From: Arthrobacter oryzae
GTDB taxonomy: Bacteria; Actinomycetota; Actinomycetes; Actinomycetales; Micrococcaceae
Length of the DNA stretch: 64,000 nucleotides
Assembly: GCF_030812315.1 (NCBI RefSeq)
Contig: NZ_JAUSSM010000002.1
Span: 310,001 to 374,000, forward strand
Direction of reading: 5' to 3'
Each line of letters starts with the position of its first letter. Position 1 is the stretch's first letter. A program made the translations under genes and the position numbers. A model generated the notes under the pieces. It worked only from the letters and a program-made list of their open reading frames with translations, did not search any database and had not been told where the DNA came from. Of the stretch, positions 29,748 through 40,883 are shown piece by piece.

Positions 29748-30005
29748 CTAGGAGTCCCCGCCCGAGGAAAAGCGCATCACGAGGCCGAGGGCGATGATGA
29801 CAACACCCCACGTGATGCCAAGGACGACCGTGAACCTGTTGAGGTTCCGTTCCGCCACACCTGACGAGCTGAGGCCCGAGCTCATGCCTCCGCCGAACAT
29901 GTCCGACAGACCGCCGCCCCGTCCCTTGTGGAGCAGGATGAGCAGCGTCAGCAGGAGGCTGGTGATGCCCAGGAGGATCTGCAGAATGACATGAAGAACG
30001 TCCAC
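29748..30005 (-). CDS. secG: SecG, preprotein translocase subunit
   Basis: SecG (85 aa) is the small membrane subunit of the SecYEG channel. It has two helices (about residues 5-25 and 59-78) joined by a Gly/Ser/Met-rich loop containing KGRGGGLSDMFGGG, the family signature. It is the last gene of the gap-pgk-tpiA-secG run, 49 bases after tpiA. This order is common in actinobacteria. Confidence 0.92.
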   Translation of the reverse strand: MDVLHVILQILLGITSLLLTLLILLHKGRGGGLSDMFGGGMSSGLSSSGVAERNLNRFTVVLGITWGVVIIALGLVMRFSSGGDS

Positions 30006-30054
30006 GACGGCCTTTCAGAAGTTGATGATTGCGGAGGTCAAGCCTGTGTCCGGA

Positions 30055-30870
<816 letters not shown>

Positions 30871-30901
30871 GTGTTCTCCAAAATGTGCTTGTCATGTGAA
30901 A

Positions 30902-30948
30902 CAGCCGGCAGGGCGCCCCACTTTTCGTAAGGGGCGCCCTGCCGGCTG
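30902..30948 (-). terminator. 18-bp perfect hairpin between pgk and tpiA
   Basis: The arms 30902-30919 (CAGCCGGCAGGGCGCCCC) and 30931-30948 are perfect complements around an 11-base loop. In the transcribed direction it starts 6 bases after the pgk stop and is followed by UUU. It can act as a partial terminator or as an mRNA stabiliser inside the glycolytic operon. Confidence 0.8.
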
Positions 30949-30954
30949 GAGGAT

Positions 30955-32181
30955 CTAGCGGTCCAGGACGCTGAGTCCCGGCAGTTCCTTGCCTTCGAGG
31001 TACTCCAGGCTGGCGCCGCCACCCGTGGAGATGTGGCCGAACTGGTCATCGGCGAAACCCAGGGTACGGACAGCAGCTGCGGAGTCGCCGCCACCAACCA
31101 CCGTGAAGGCATCCGCTTCCGTCAGTGCCTGGGCGATGGCACGGGTGCCGCCGGCAAAGGCCTCGAATTCGAAGACGCCCATGGGGCCGTTCCAGAACAC
31201 GGTCTTGGCGCCCTTGATCCGGCTGGCGAACGCCGCTGCCGATTCGGGTCCGATGTCCAGGCCGATGCCCTGCGCGCCGAAGCTGCTGCCTTCGATGGCG
31301 TCAGCGCGGACCGTCTCGTGGTCAGCGTCAGCCGCGAATTTGGCAGCCACTTCAACGTCGGTGGGCACGATGAACTCGGTGCCGGCGTCGGCTGCCCGCT
31401 TCAGGTAGTCCTGGACCACGGGGATCTGGTCTTCTTCCAGCAGGCTGCCAGCCACCTTGTGGCCGGCCGCTGCGAGGAAGGTGAACAGCATGCCGCCGCC
31501 GACCAGGATGGTGTCGGCCTTGCCGATCAGGTTGTCGATGACTGCGAGCTTGTCCGAGACCTTGGAGCCGCCCAGGACCACAACGTAGGGCCGCTGCGTG
31601 TCAGTGGTGAGCTTACGCAGCACCTCGACTTCCGTGTGCACAAGGTCGCCCTGGTACGACGGCAGCCGGGTGGCGACGTCGTACACGCTGGCGTGCTTGC
31701 GGTGGACGGCGCCAAAGGCGTCATCCACGTAGGCACCGTTGCCGCCTGTCAGCGCAATGAGTTCATCCGCGAAGGCGCCCCGCTCGGCGTCGTCCTTGCT
31801 GGTCTCGCGGGCATCGAACCGGACGTTTTCAAGGACCAGCGCTTCGCCGTCCTGCAGCGAAGCGGCAAGCTCCTTTGCCGAGGCACCGACGGTGTCTCCG
31901 GCAAGGGTGACCTTGAAGGAGGCCAGTTCCGCCAGCCGCGTGGCGGCAGGCTTGAGGGAGTATTTTTCCTCCGGAGCGCCCTTGGGGCGTCCGAGGTGGG
32001 CTGTGACCAGCACGCGGGCACCGGCGTCCGTGAGCTTCGTCAGTACTGGCAGGGAGGCCTTGATGCGGCCGTCGTCAGTCACTTCAGAGCCGTCGAGCGG
32101 CACATTCAGGTCACTTCTGACAAGAATGTACCGCCCGCGGACACCATCAGCGATCAGTTCGTTGAGGGTGTGGAATGTCAT
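30955..32181 (-). CDS. pgk: phosphoglycerate kinase
   Basis: This 408-aa kinase makes ATP from 1,3-bisphosphoglycerate. N-terminal landmarks are [10 protein letters not shown] and [24 protein letters not shown] and the C-terminal nucleotide loop [12 protein letters not shown] are also present. ATG 32181 (MTFHTLNEL) is the start, since the longer ORF to 32292 lies over the gap gene. Gap ends 10 bases upstream, so gap-pgk are co-transcribed. Confidence 0.96.
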   Translation of the reverse strand: MTFHTLNELIADGVRGRYILVRSDLNVPLDGSEVTDDGRIKASLPVLTKLTDAGARVLVTAHLGRPKGAPEEKYSLKPAATRLAELASFKVTLAGDTVGASAKELAASLQDGEALVLENVRFDARETSKDDAERGAFADELIALTGGNGAYVDDAFGAVHRKHASVYDVATRLPSYQGDLVHTEVEVLRKLTTDTQRPYVVVLGGSKVSDKLAVIDNLIGKADTILVGGGMLFTFLAAAGHKVAGSLLEEDQIPVVQDYLKRAADAGTEFIVPTDVEVAAKFAADADHETVRADAIEGSSFGAQGIGLDIGPESAAAFASRIKGAKTVFWNGPMGVFEFEAFAGGTRAIAQALTEADAFTVVGGGDSAAAVRTLGFADDQFGHISTGGGASLEYLEGKELPGLSVLDR

Positions 32182-32191
32182 GTGTCTAACC

Positions 32192-33295
<1,104 letters not shown>

Positions 33296-33369
33296 TTACC
33301 AGATCGGAGGGCGACCAGCCACATTGCTGAAGGCTAACCGCCTTCCGTGATCCATCTTACGTTTAAGAA

Positions 33370-33399
33370 GGTCCGCCCCCGCAAGTGCGGGGGCGGACC
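33370..33399 (-). terminator. terminator of sodA
   Basis: A 13-bp perfect stem (33370-33382 with 33387-33399) closes a 4-base AAGT loop. In the sodA direction it is followed by TTCTTAAAC. It lies about 80 bases after the sodA stop, before the gap promoter region. Confidence 0.8.
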
Positions 33400-33477
33400 G
33401 TCCACGATTCGGCCCAAAACGGGCCAAATGTGAACTTTGTTACACGTGGATGTCTTCCACATCACACCTGAAACGCA

Positions 33478-34101
33478 TTAGAGGGTAATGAGTCCCGTTG
33501 CGTTCTTGCGCGCGCCGTCGAAGCGCTTGGCGACGTCGGCCCAGTTCACGATGTTCCAGAAAGCCTTGACGTAATCGGCCTTGACGTTGACGTAGTCCAG
33601 GTAGAAGGCGTGCTCCCACATGTCGAGCATGAGCAGCGGGGTGGTGCCGAGCGCCACGTTGCCCTGCTGGTCGTAGAGCTGCTCGATGACCAGGTTTCCG
33701 CCGATGGGCTCGTAGGCCAGGAAGCCCCAGCCCGAACCCTGCAGGCCGAGTGCTGCGGCGCTGAACTGCGCGCGGAACGCGTCGAAGGAACCGAAGGCGT
33801 CGTCGATGGCTGCCGCCAGCTCACCCTCGGGCTTGTCGCCGCCGTCCGGGGACAGGTTGTTCCAGAACACGGAGTGGTTGACGTGGCCGCCGGTGTGGAA
33901 GGCCAGGTCCTTCGAAAGGCGGTTGATGTTGGCGAAGTCGCCCTTGTCGCGTGCCTCGGCCAGCTGCTTCAGCGCATTGTTGGCGCCGGCCACGTAGGCA
34001 GCGTGGTGCTTGCTGTGGTGCAGCTCCATGATGCGTGCGGAGATGTGGGGCTCCAGCGCTGCGTAGTCGTAGCTGAGTTCAGGCAGTACGTACTCGGTCA
34101 C
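33478..34101 (-). CDS. sodA: superoxide dismutase (Mn/Fe type)
   Basis: This 207-aa enzyme dismutates superoxide. The metal ligands are in [18 protein letters not shown] and [20 protein letters not shown]. The pair of Gly before the second His ([13 protein letters not shown]) points to the Mn-using or cambialistic subgroup; metal use is not certain. The start is GTG 34101 with GGAGG 5 bases upstream; the longer ORF to 34158 is less likely. No signal peptide, so it is cytoplasmic. Confidence 0.93.
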   Translation of the reverse strand: MTEYVLPELSYDYAALEPHISARIMELHHSKHHAAYVAGANNALKQLAEARDKGDFANINRLSKDLAFHTGGHVNHSVFWNNLSPDGGDKPEGELAAAIDDAFGSFDAFRAQFSAAALGLQGSGWGFLAYEPIGGNLVIEQLYDQQGNVALGTTPLLMLDMWEHAFYLDYVNVKADYVKAFWNIVNWADVAKRFDGARKNATGLITL

Positions 34102-34291
34102 AAAATCCTCCAATGTCGTGGACAGGTTGTCCGGTTTGGTAACTCTCGGATTGTGCATCCGGATGACGGGTCACCCGGAAATCTGTGGGGACGGAATCCA
34201 GCGCGGATCCGGCAGGCATGGGTCCCAGGGGGCACAACCGCCGAACGCCGCGAGGTATTTCCGTCATCCGGTCTCGATTCTAGGGGCGCCG

Positions 34292-35272
34292 TTACTCGTC
34301 CAGCATTTCCGGCGTCACATTGGCCTCGGTCCCGGGAATCCCCAGGTCCAGGGCACGTTTGTCCGCCATTGCCAGCAGCCTGCGGATCCGGCCGGCGATG
34401 GCGTCCTTGGTCATGGGCGGATCAGCCAGCCGGCCGAGTTCGTCAAGGCTCGCCTGCTTGTGCGCCACGCGGAGCTCACCGGCATATTTGAGGTGGTCCG
34501 GGACGTCGTCACCGAGGATCTCCAGGGCGCGGTCCACACGGGCACCGGCAGCCACTGCGGCCTGGGCCGAGCGGCGGAGGTTGGCGTCGTCGAAGTTGGC
34601 CAGCCTGTTGGCCGTGGCCCGCACCTCTTTGCGCATGCGGCGTTCTTCCCACACCATCAGCGCGTCATGGGCTCCCATCCGCGTGAGCAGGGCGGCAATG
34701 GTGTCCCCGTCCCGGATGACCACACGGTCCACTCCCCTGACCTCGCGTGCCTTGGCCTGGATGCCAAGCCTGCGGGCCGCGCCGACCAGGGCAAGGGCCG
34801 ATTCAGGGCCCGGGCAGGTCACCTCCATGGCGGAGGACCTCCCCGGCTCGGTCAGGGATCCGTGGGCCAGAAACGCGCCGCGCCACACGGCCTCGGCGTC
34901 GGCGGCCGAGCCGTTGACCACGGCTGACGGCAGGCCCCGCACGGGGCGGCCGCGCGCGTCAAGCAGGCCGGTCTGGCGGGCAAGGGCCTCACCGTCGCGC
35001 ACGACCCGCACCACGTAGCGGTTGCCGCGGCGGAGGCCGCCGCCGGAGACGACGATGATCTCGCTCTGGTGGCCGTAGACCTCGGCGATGGCGGCACGCA
35101 GCCGGCGCGCCGTGGAGGCGAGATCGACCTCGGCCTCAATGACGATCCGGCCCGAGATAATGTGCAGGCCGCCGGCGAAGCGCAGCATTGCGGAGACTTC
35201 AGCCTTGCGGACCGAGGACTTCTTTATGTCCAGGCGGGACAGTTCTTCCTTGACTGATGATGTCAGTGCCAT
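34292..35272 (-). CDS. whiA: WhiA sporulation/division regulator
   Basis: WhiA (326 aa) is a DNA-binding protein conserved in Gram-positive bacteria. It has an N-terminal LAGLIDADG-like domain ([28 protein letters not shown] and [13 protein letters not shown]) and a C-terminal helix-turn-helix ([26 protein letters not shown]). In Streptomyces it controls sporulation, while in non-sporulating relatives the role is linked to division and growth. It is the last of uvrC-rapZ-yvcK-whiA and starts 9 bases after yvcK. Confidence 0.95.
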   Translation of the reverse strand: MALTSSVKEELSRLDIKKSSVRKAEVSAMLRFAGGLHIISGRIVIEAEVDLASTARRLRAAIAEVYGHQSEIIVVSGGGLRRGNRYVVRVVRDGEALARQTGLLDARGRPVRGLPSAVVNGSAADAEAVWRGAFLAHGSLTEPGRSSAMEVTCPGPESALALVGAARRLGIQAKAREVRGVDRVVIRDGDTIAALLTRMGAHDALMVWEERRMRKEVRATANRLANFDDANLRRSAQAAVAAGARVDRALEILGDDVPDHLKYAGELRVAHKQASLDELGRLADPPMTKDAIAGRIRRLLAMADKRALDLGIPGTEANVTPEMLDE

Positions 35273-35281
35273 GGCACCTTC

Positions 35282-36301
35282 CTAACTGTTCCCGAAAATA
35301 TCGTGGTACGCCGTTGCCAGACGCAGGGGGTCGTGGATCGGACGGCGGCTCGACGCCCCTACTTTACCCAACACCACCTCGGCACCGAGCATCCCGGCGG
35401 CCCGCTTGAACTCCTCAACGTCCGGTACGGACACCGGGTCCGCAAGCACGACGTCGACGCTGAAGTCGGGCGCGTAACTTCGCAGCACATGCAGATGGTC
35501 GGCAGCGGACATCCCGGAGGTTTCCTTGGTGTCCGTGGCCAGGTTCATGGTCAGGCACCGCTTCGCCGGGGTGTCCGACAGCGCCTGGCGCATTTCCGGC
35601 AGCAGGAGGTGCGGCAGCACGGACGTGTACCACGAGCCCGGGCCGAGGATGACCCAGTCAGCCAGTTCGATGGCCGTCAGGGCCTCTACGCAGGCCGGGG
35701 CCGAGTCCGGCAGGAGCCGGACGCTCTCAAGCGAACCCGCCACCGCGCATTTGGCCTGGCCCCTGACCGTGTCCACTGTGAAGGTTCCGTCCGGGCCCGG
35801 CACGCGGACATCGCCCTCGATGGTCAACGGCACACTCGACATGGGTAGGACCTGCCCGCGGGCCCCCAGGAGGGCCCCGGCCCATTTCAGGCCGCCCACG
35901 GTGTCGCCCAGCAGTTCCCAGAGCGTGACGATGAGCAGGTTGCCCATGGCGTGGTCGTCGAGTGAACCGCCCCGGCCTTCCCCGGGCTGGAAACGGTGCT
36001 GCATGACGTCCCGCCAGGTCCTGCCCCAGTCGGTGTCGTCACACAGGGCAGTAAGTGCCATCCGGAGGTCTCCGGGCGGGAGGACGCCGTACTCCTCGCG
36101 CAGACGCCCGGAAGACCCGCCGTCGTCCGCAACGGTGACGATGGCGGTCAGCTCGGAGGTCAGCAGTCTCAGTGCGGACAGGGATGCTGACAGTCCGTGG
36201 CCGCCGCCCAGGGCAACGACGGACGGACCCTTGTCCAGCTGCCCGCCGCCGGAGCCGCCCGCCGGCGGCACCAGGGGCAGCGGCCCGGTAAGCAGTCCCA
36301 T
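35282..36301 (-). CDS. yvcK: YvcK/CuvA-family gluconeogenesis and cell-wall factor
   Basis: This 339-aa YvcK-family protein has VVALGGGHGLSASLSALR, VTVADDGGSSGRLREEYGVLPPGDLRM and LGPGSWYTSVLPHLLLPE, the nucleotide-sugar binding core. Relatives bind UDP-sugars and affect cell-wall shape and carbon use. The ATG at 36301 overlaps the rapZ stop by one base (TAATG), so translation is coupled. Confidence 0.94.
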   Translation of the reverse strand: MGLLTGPLPLVPPAGGSGGGQLDKGPSVVALGGGHGLSASLSALRLLTSELTAIVTVADDGGSSGRLREEYGVLPPGDLRMALTALCDDTDWGRTWRDVMQHRFQPGEGRGGSLDDHAMGNLLIVTLWELLGDTVGGLKWAGALLGARGQVLPMSSVPLTIEGDVRVPGPDGTFTVDTVRGQAKCAVAGSLESVRLLPDSAPACVEALTAIELADWVILGPGSWYTSVLPHLLLPEMRQALSDTPAKRCLTMNLATDTKETSGMSAADHLHVLRSYAPDFSVDVVLADPVSVPDVEEFKRAAGMLGAEVVLGKVGASSRRPIHDPLRLATAYHDIFGNS

Positions 36302-37224
36302 TATTCGCGGCCCAGGTCCCGATGGGTGGTGGTCACAGTGACGCGAGGATACTGTGCCAGCTTCTTCGACAGTTCGACGGCCACTGCCACGGAACGGTGC
36401 TTGCCGCCGGTACACCCCACGGCGACGGTGGCGTAGTGCTTGTTTTCCCTGCGGTAGCCGTCCAGGACAGGCTCGATGGCCAGCACGTAGCGGTCCACGA
36501 AGCTCTTGACCCCTTCGGCCTCGAGGACGTAGTCGCTGACGTCCTTGTCCAGGCCCGTGTGCGGACGCAGCTGCGGGACCCAGTGCGGGTTCGGGATGAA
36601 GCGGGCATCGACCACAAAGTTTGCGTCCACCGGCAGGCCGTACTTGAAGCCGAAGCTCATCACGTTGAGCCGCAGGGCCACGGGACCGGTTTCGCTGAAG
36701 AGCTCCGTGATGGCCGTGGCAAGGGCGTGGACGTTGAAGTCGGACGTGTCCAGGACAATGTCCGCGGAATCACGGAGTTCATGCAGCAGTTCCCGCTCGG
36801 CGGCGATGCCGTCGAGGATCCGTCCGCCCTCCTGAAGGGGGTGCGGACGGCGGCCCTGCTCAAAACGGCGCACCAGGACGTGGTCGTTGGCGTCCAGGAA
36901 CAGGACGCGGAACATCACGCCGCTTGCCTCGAGGGTCTTCAGCGCCGTACGGATGTCCGTGAAGAGCGCCTTGCTGCGGACGTCCACCACCACGGCGAGC
37001 TTGGGAATGGACTGCGGGGCGTGCGACACCAGTTCGGCCAGGGTGCCGAGCATCTGCGGCGGGAGGTTCTCAACGACATACCAGCCATGGTCCTCGAGGG
37101 CGTCAGCGGCAGTACTGCGGCCTGCCCCGGACATCCCCGTCACTACGAGCAGCTCCGCTTCAACGGGTTTGACGGGCGTCATGCCGTCCTGTTCCGCTTC
37201 GGATCCTGCCGTTGACTCTGCCAT
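36301..37224 (-). CDS. rapZ: RNase adapter RapZ-type nucleotide-binding protein
   Basis: This 307-aa protein has a Walker A motif GMSGAGRST near residue 30 and segments typical of the family: [22 protein letters not shown] and the C-terminal [15 protein letters not shown]. In E. coli RapZ guides RNase E to GlmZ, but the actinobacterial function is less clear. It is followed by yvcK and whiA, the conserved trio. Confidence 0.93.
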   Translation of the reverse strand: MAESTAGSEAEQDGMTPVKPVEAELLVVTGMSGAGRSTAADALEDHGWYVVENLPPQMLGTLAELVSHAPQSIPKLAVVVDVRSKALFTDIRTALKTLEASGVMFRVLFLDANDHVLVRRFEQGRRPHPLQEGGRILDGIAAERELLHELRDSADIVLDTSDFNVHALATAITELFSETGPVALRLNVMSFGFKYGLPVDANFVVDARFIPNPHWVPQLRPHTGLDKDVSDYVLEAEGVKSFVDRYVLAIEPVLDGYRRENKHYATVAVGCTGGKHRSVAVAVELSKKLAQYPRVTVTTTHRDLGRE

Positions 37225-37292
37225 GAGTAAAGCCCCATTCCTACTATGTAATTCGACGCAACCGCGCGTTCCGCTTCCGGTCCTTACCCTAG

Positions 37293-39302
37293 CTAAGTTT
37301 CAATGATTTCGCCGGTCGTCATATTGATGGCCGGTACGTCCGCACCGGAGGCTGCGCCGCCGTTGCCGAAATGACTGATGATCGCATCCGCCAGCGACGG
37401 CCCGATGCCCTTGGCCGTTGCCAGTTCGGCGGCGCTGGCGGTCCGAATGCTCCTGACCGAGCCGAACTGTGCCAGCAGGGCCTTGCGCTTGGCCTCGCCG
37501 AGCCCGGGGACGCCGTCCAGGGCCGACACCGTCATGGCCTTGCCGCGCTTCTGCCGGTGGAACGAGATGGCGAAGCGGTGCGCTTCATCGCGGATGCGCT
37601 GGAGCAGGTAGAGCCCCTCGGACGTCCGCGGCAGGATCACCGGGAAGTCACTGTCGGGCAGCCAGACCTCTTCCAGGCGTTTGGCCAGGCCGACGACGTA
37701 GACGTCCTCGATGCCGAGTTCCGCCAGGGCGCGTGCAGCGGCGTTGACCTGGGGCTTGCCGCCGTCCACCACCACGAGGTTGGGCGGGTAGGCGAACTTC
37801 GCGCGGGGTGCCGGCGTTGTGGTGTCCTGCACCGAGGCAACCGCAAGGGCCTCGAGCGCGGCCTGATGCCCGGGCAGCTGCGCCGCTTCCGCCTGCACCG
37901 CCTTCTCCTGGAGGTAATTCCGGAAGCGGCGCGTGAGGACGTCATGCATGGCGGCGGTGTCATCCTTAGCCGCGGCTCCGGTGATGGAGAACTTGCGGTA
38001 GTCGGACTTCTTGGGAAGCCCGTCTTCCACCACCACCATGGACGCCACCACGTTCGTGCCCTGCACGTGGGAGATATCGAAGCACTCGATGCGGAGCAGC
38101 GCGACGGGAAGGTCCAGGGCTTCCTGGAGTTCCTGCAGCGCGAGGGACCGGTTCGTCAGGTCGCCGGCGCGGCGGGACTTGTGCAGTTTGAGTGCGTGCT
38201 CGGCATTTTCCCGGACCGTGGACATGAGCGCCGCTTTGTCCCCGCGGCGCGGGACCCGGACGTCCACTTTGGCGCCGCGCAGGCCGGAGAGCCACTGCGT
38301 CAGCTCTGCAGCGTTGCTCGGCTCTTCAGGAACCAGGACTTCCCGGGGCATCCTTCCCTGGCTGTCGCCTTCCTCGCCGTAGACCTGCTGGAGCAGGTGC
38401 TCAACGAGGTCCGGAGTGGTGGAGTCCTCCACCTTCTCCACCACCCAGCCGCGCTGGCCCCTGACCCGGCCGCCCCGGACATGGAAGACCTGGACGGCGG
38501 CCTCCAGCTCGTCCTCATGCAGCGCGAACACATCAGCGTCGGTGTCCTCGGCGAGGACCACGGCATTGCGTTCGAAGACCTTCCGCAGGGCGATGATGTC
38601 GTCCCGGACCCGGGCTGCGCGTTCGTAGTCGAGCTCGGCAACCGCCGCGGCCATATCCTTCTCCAGCCGTGCGATGAAGCGCTTGGCTTCGCCGCCCATA
38701 AAGGCACAGAAGTCCTCCGCCAGCGCCCGGTGCTCCTCGGGTGTCACCCGGCCGACACACGGTGCCGAACACTTGTCGATATAGCCGAGCAGGCACGGCC
38801 GCCCGCTGGCCTGCGCCCGCTTCAGCACGCCGGGACTGCAGCTGCGGACGGGAAATACGCGCAGCAAGGTGTCCATCGTTTCGCGGATGGCCCCGGCCGT
38901 ATACGGGCCGAAGTAGCGGGTGCCTTTCCGGCGTTCTCCGCGCAGCACCTGGACCCGCGGGAACTTCTCCCCCATGGTCACCGCAAGGTACGGGTAGGTT
39001 TTGTCGTCCCGGAAGACGACGTTGAACCGCGGCTTGAATTCCTTGATCCAGGTGTATTCCAGCTGGAGCGACTCCAGTTCGCTCCCGACGACGGTCCACT
39101 CCACGCTGCTGGCCGCGTGGACCATGGCGTAGGTCTTGGGCAGCAGGCCCCCGGGGTTGGCAAAGTACGAATTCAGCCGGGACCGCAGGCTCTTGGCCTT
39201 GCCCACGTAAATGACGCGGCCGTGCGGATCCCGGAAGCGGTACACGCCCGGGTTGGTTGGAATTTCACCCGTTTGGGGTCGGTAACTAGCTGGATCTGCC
39301 AC
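37293..39302 (-). CDS. uvrC: UvrC, excinuclease subunit C
   Basis: UvrC (669 aa) makes both nicks in nucleotide excision repair. It has the N-terminal GIY-YIG domain ([21 protein letters not shown]), a UVR domain ([18 protein letters not shown]), the RNase H-like nuclease with CFDISHVQG and [10 protein letters not shown], and a C-terminal helix-hairpin-helix pair. The start is GTG 39302, with TAGACT (39309-39314 on the minus strand) exactly 6 bases before it, so the mRNA is probably leaderless. Confidence 0.96.
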   Translation of the reverse strand: MADPASYRPQTGEIPTNPGVYRFRDPHGRVIYVGKAKSLRSRLNSYFANPGGLLPKTYAMVHAASSVEWTVVGSELESLQLEYTWIKEFKPRFNVVFRDDKTYPYLAVTMGEKFPRVQVLRGERRKGTRYFGPYTAGAIRETMDTLLRVFPVRSCSPGVLKRAQASGRPCLLGYIDKCSAPCVGRVTPEEHRALAEDFCAFMGGEAKRFIARLEKDMAAAVAELDYERAARVRDDIIALRKVFERNAVVLAEDTDADVFALHEDELEAAVQVFHVRGGRVRGQRGWVVEKVEDSTTPDLVEHLLQQVYGEEGDSQGRMPREVLVPEEPSNAAELTQWLSGLRGAKVDVRVPRRGDKAALMSTVRENAEHALKLHKSRRAGDLTNRSLALQELQEALDLPVALLRIECFDISHVQGTNVVASMVVVEDGLPKKSDYRKFSITGAAAKDDTAAMHDVLTRRFRNYLQEKAVQAEAAQLPGHQAALEALAVASVQDTTTPAPRAKFAYPPNLVVVDGGKPQVNAAARALAELGIEDVYVVGLAKRLEEVWLPDSDFPVILPRTSEGLYLLQRIRDEAHRFAISFHRQKRGKAMTVSALDGVPGLGEAKRKALLAQFGSVRSIRTASAAELATAKGIGPSLADAIISHFGNGGAASGADVPAINMTTGEIIET

Positions 39303-39399
39303 GATTCAAGTCTACTGAGGATGCGGGGCGTCCCTGACAGTGGCGCCCCTGACGGGGAACGCTCTTGCCCGGAATGCGCCTGGAAGGAACGCTCGGCCG

Positions 39400-40068
39400 C
39401 TACTCCGCTGCTTTGCTCTGGTTGTAGCTCGTGGAGCGCTCCTGGCCGCTGAGTTCGGCGATGGCGTCCATGATCCGGTCCGTGACCTGGCGGCGGGCGG
39501 GCAGCGAGTGGTCGGGGCCGGTCTTTTCGAAGTACAGGGGCTCGCCCACCTTCATGATGAAGTGCTGCGGCTTCACTCCGTTCTGGCCCGCCGGCTGGAG
39601 GTTTTCGGTACCGATGAGACCGACGGGAATGACCGGGGCGCCGGTGGTCAGGGCAAGCCAGCCGACGCCGGTGCGGCCACGGTACAGGATCCCGTCACGG
39701 GATCGCGTGCCCTCGGGATAGATCCCGATCCCCTTGCCTGCCTCGAGGATGTCCAGCAGTGTCTTAAGGGCCGCCACGCTGGCAGCCTGTTCGCCGCGCT
39801 CCACGGGAATGGAGCCGACGGATTCGAAGAAGGATTTCATGACCTTCCCCTTCACGCCGCCGGTGGTGAAGTATTCGGCCTTTGCAAAAAAGGCCACGGG
39901 CCGGGGCATCAGGGCCTGGACAATCACGCTGTCCAGGAAGGACAGGTGGTTCGGCGCGACGATAAAGGGCCCGTCCTTGGGAACGTTCTCAAGCCCGATG
40001 ACCGTGGGCCGGCAGCTTCCGGAGATCAGCGTGCGGGTGGTCCAGCGGATTGCATCAAACAATGCCAT
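39400..40068 (-). CDS. PlsC-type 1-acylglycerol-3-phosphate acyltransferase
   Basis: This 222-aa protein adds an acyl chain in phospholipid synthesis at the membrane. The catalytic NHLSFLD (His-x4-Asp type) and the PEGTRSRDG loop are present, with SIPVERG between them. The start is ATG 40068. Its first bases overlap the 3' end of the HAD gene by 14, so they form an operon. Glycerolipid specificity cannot be told from the sequence. Confidence 0.9.
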   Translation of the reverse strand: MALFDAIRWTTRTLISGSCRPTVIGLENVPKDGPFIVAPNHLSFLDSVIVQALMPRPVAFFAKAEYFTTGGVKGKVMKSFFESVGSIPVERGEQAASVAALKTLLDILEAGKGIGIYPEGTRSRDGILYRGRTGVGWLALTTGAPVIPVGLIGTENLQPAGQNGVKPQHFIMKVGEPLYFEKTGPDHSLPARRQVTDRIMDAIAELSGQERSTSYNQSKAAE

Positions 40069-40771
40069 TGTTGGGCACCTCACTCATGGCTGCGGGCCGG
40101 ACGGCGTCCATGCCGTCAATGGCTGCCGCAAGGTCTGCGGTGGAGTGCACGATTGCCACGGCCCCGGCTTCGTGGAGCTCGCCGTCAGGGGCAAATCCCC
40201 AGCTGACGCCGATGCAGTCGAGGCCGTTGGCCATGGCTCCGGCCACGTCCTGGGCCCGGTCCCCCACCATCACGGCGTGCTGCGTGCGCAGGTCGGACAG
40301 GGCAGCTGCCACAATTTCAGTCTTGCCAAGCGGTGCGCCGGTGCCGGCGGCCTCATCGGCGGCTGAACCGCGGATGAAGGAGAAGGAGCCGGCGATCCCG
40401 TGGTGCTCGAGCACGATTCTTGCGAGCCCTTCCGGCTTCTGCGTGGCCACGGCGATGGCCCGTCCCGACGCGGCGTAGCCCTCCACGAGTTCCCGGATGC
40501 CCGGGTACAGGCGGCTCTGGCCGATCCCGGTTTCAAGGTAGTAGGCCCGGTAGACGCGGATGACGTCGGCAAGCTGCTCCGGCGGAACGCCGGCGATGTT
40601 CAGGAGGGAGTCACTGAGTTTCGGACCGATCATCGCGTCCAGTTGGGCCGGGGCCGGGACCCTGATGCCGAGTTGGGTAAGGGCCGCGGAGATTCCGCCC
40701 GTTATTCCCCCCGCCGGATCGACAAGAGTGCCGTCCAGGTCGAAGATCACGGGCACTGTTGAAAGGGTCAC
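40055..40771 (-). CDS. HAD-superfamily phosphatase (phosphoglycolate phosphatase-like)
   Basis: This 238-aa HAD phosphatase has motif I FDLDGTLVD, motif II AVATQKP, a Lys in LGKTEI, and motif IV MVGDRAQDV, with a helical cap in between. It resembles Gph-type enzymes. GTG 40771 is the start chosen from the sequence TLSTVPVIFDLDGT; the ORF extends upstream without a reliable ribosome site. The true substrate is unknown. Confidence 0.85.
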   Translation of the reverse strand: MTLSTVPVIFDLDGTLVDPAGGITGGISAALTQLGIRVPAPAQLDAMIGPKLSDSLLNIAGVPPEQLADVIRVYRAYYLETGIGQSRLYPGIRELVEGYAASGRAIAVATQKPEGLARIVLEHHGIAGSFSFIRGSAADEAAGTGAPLGKTEIVAAALSDLRTQHAVMVGDRAQDVAGAMANGLDCIGVSWGFAPDGELHEAGAVAIVHSTADLAAAIDGMDAVRPAAMSEVPNNGIV

Positions 40772-40883
40772 CGGCTTAGTTTCCCACAAGTGCGCGAATG
40801 GCTGAAACTCGCATTCCCGGACGGGAATACTTCTTCCCTCCGGATCAGCAAGCTCCAGCCATTCGGTGCGTCCAGCGTCCGGA

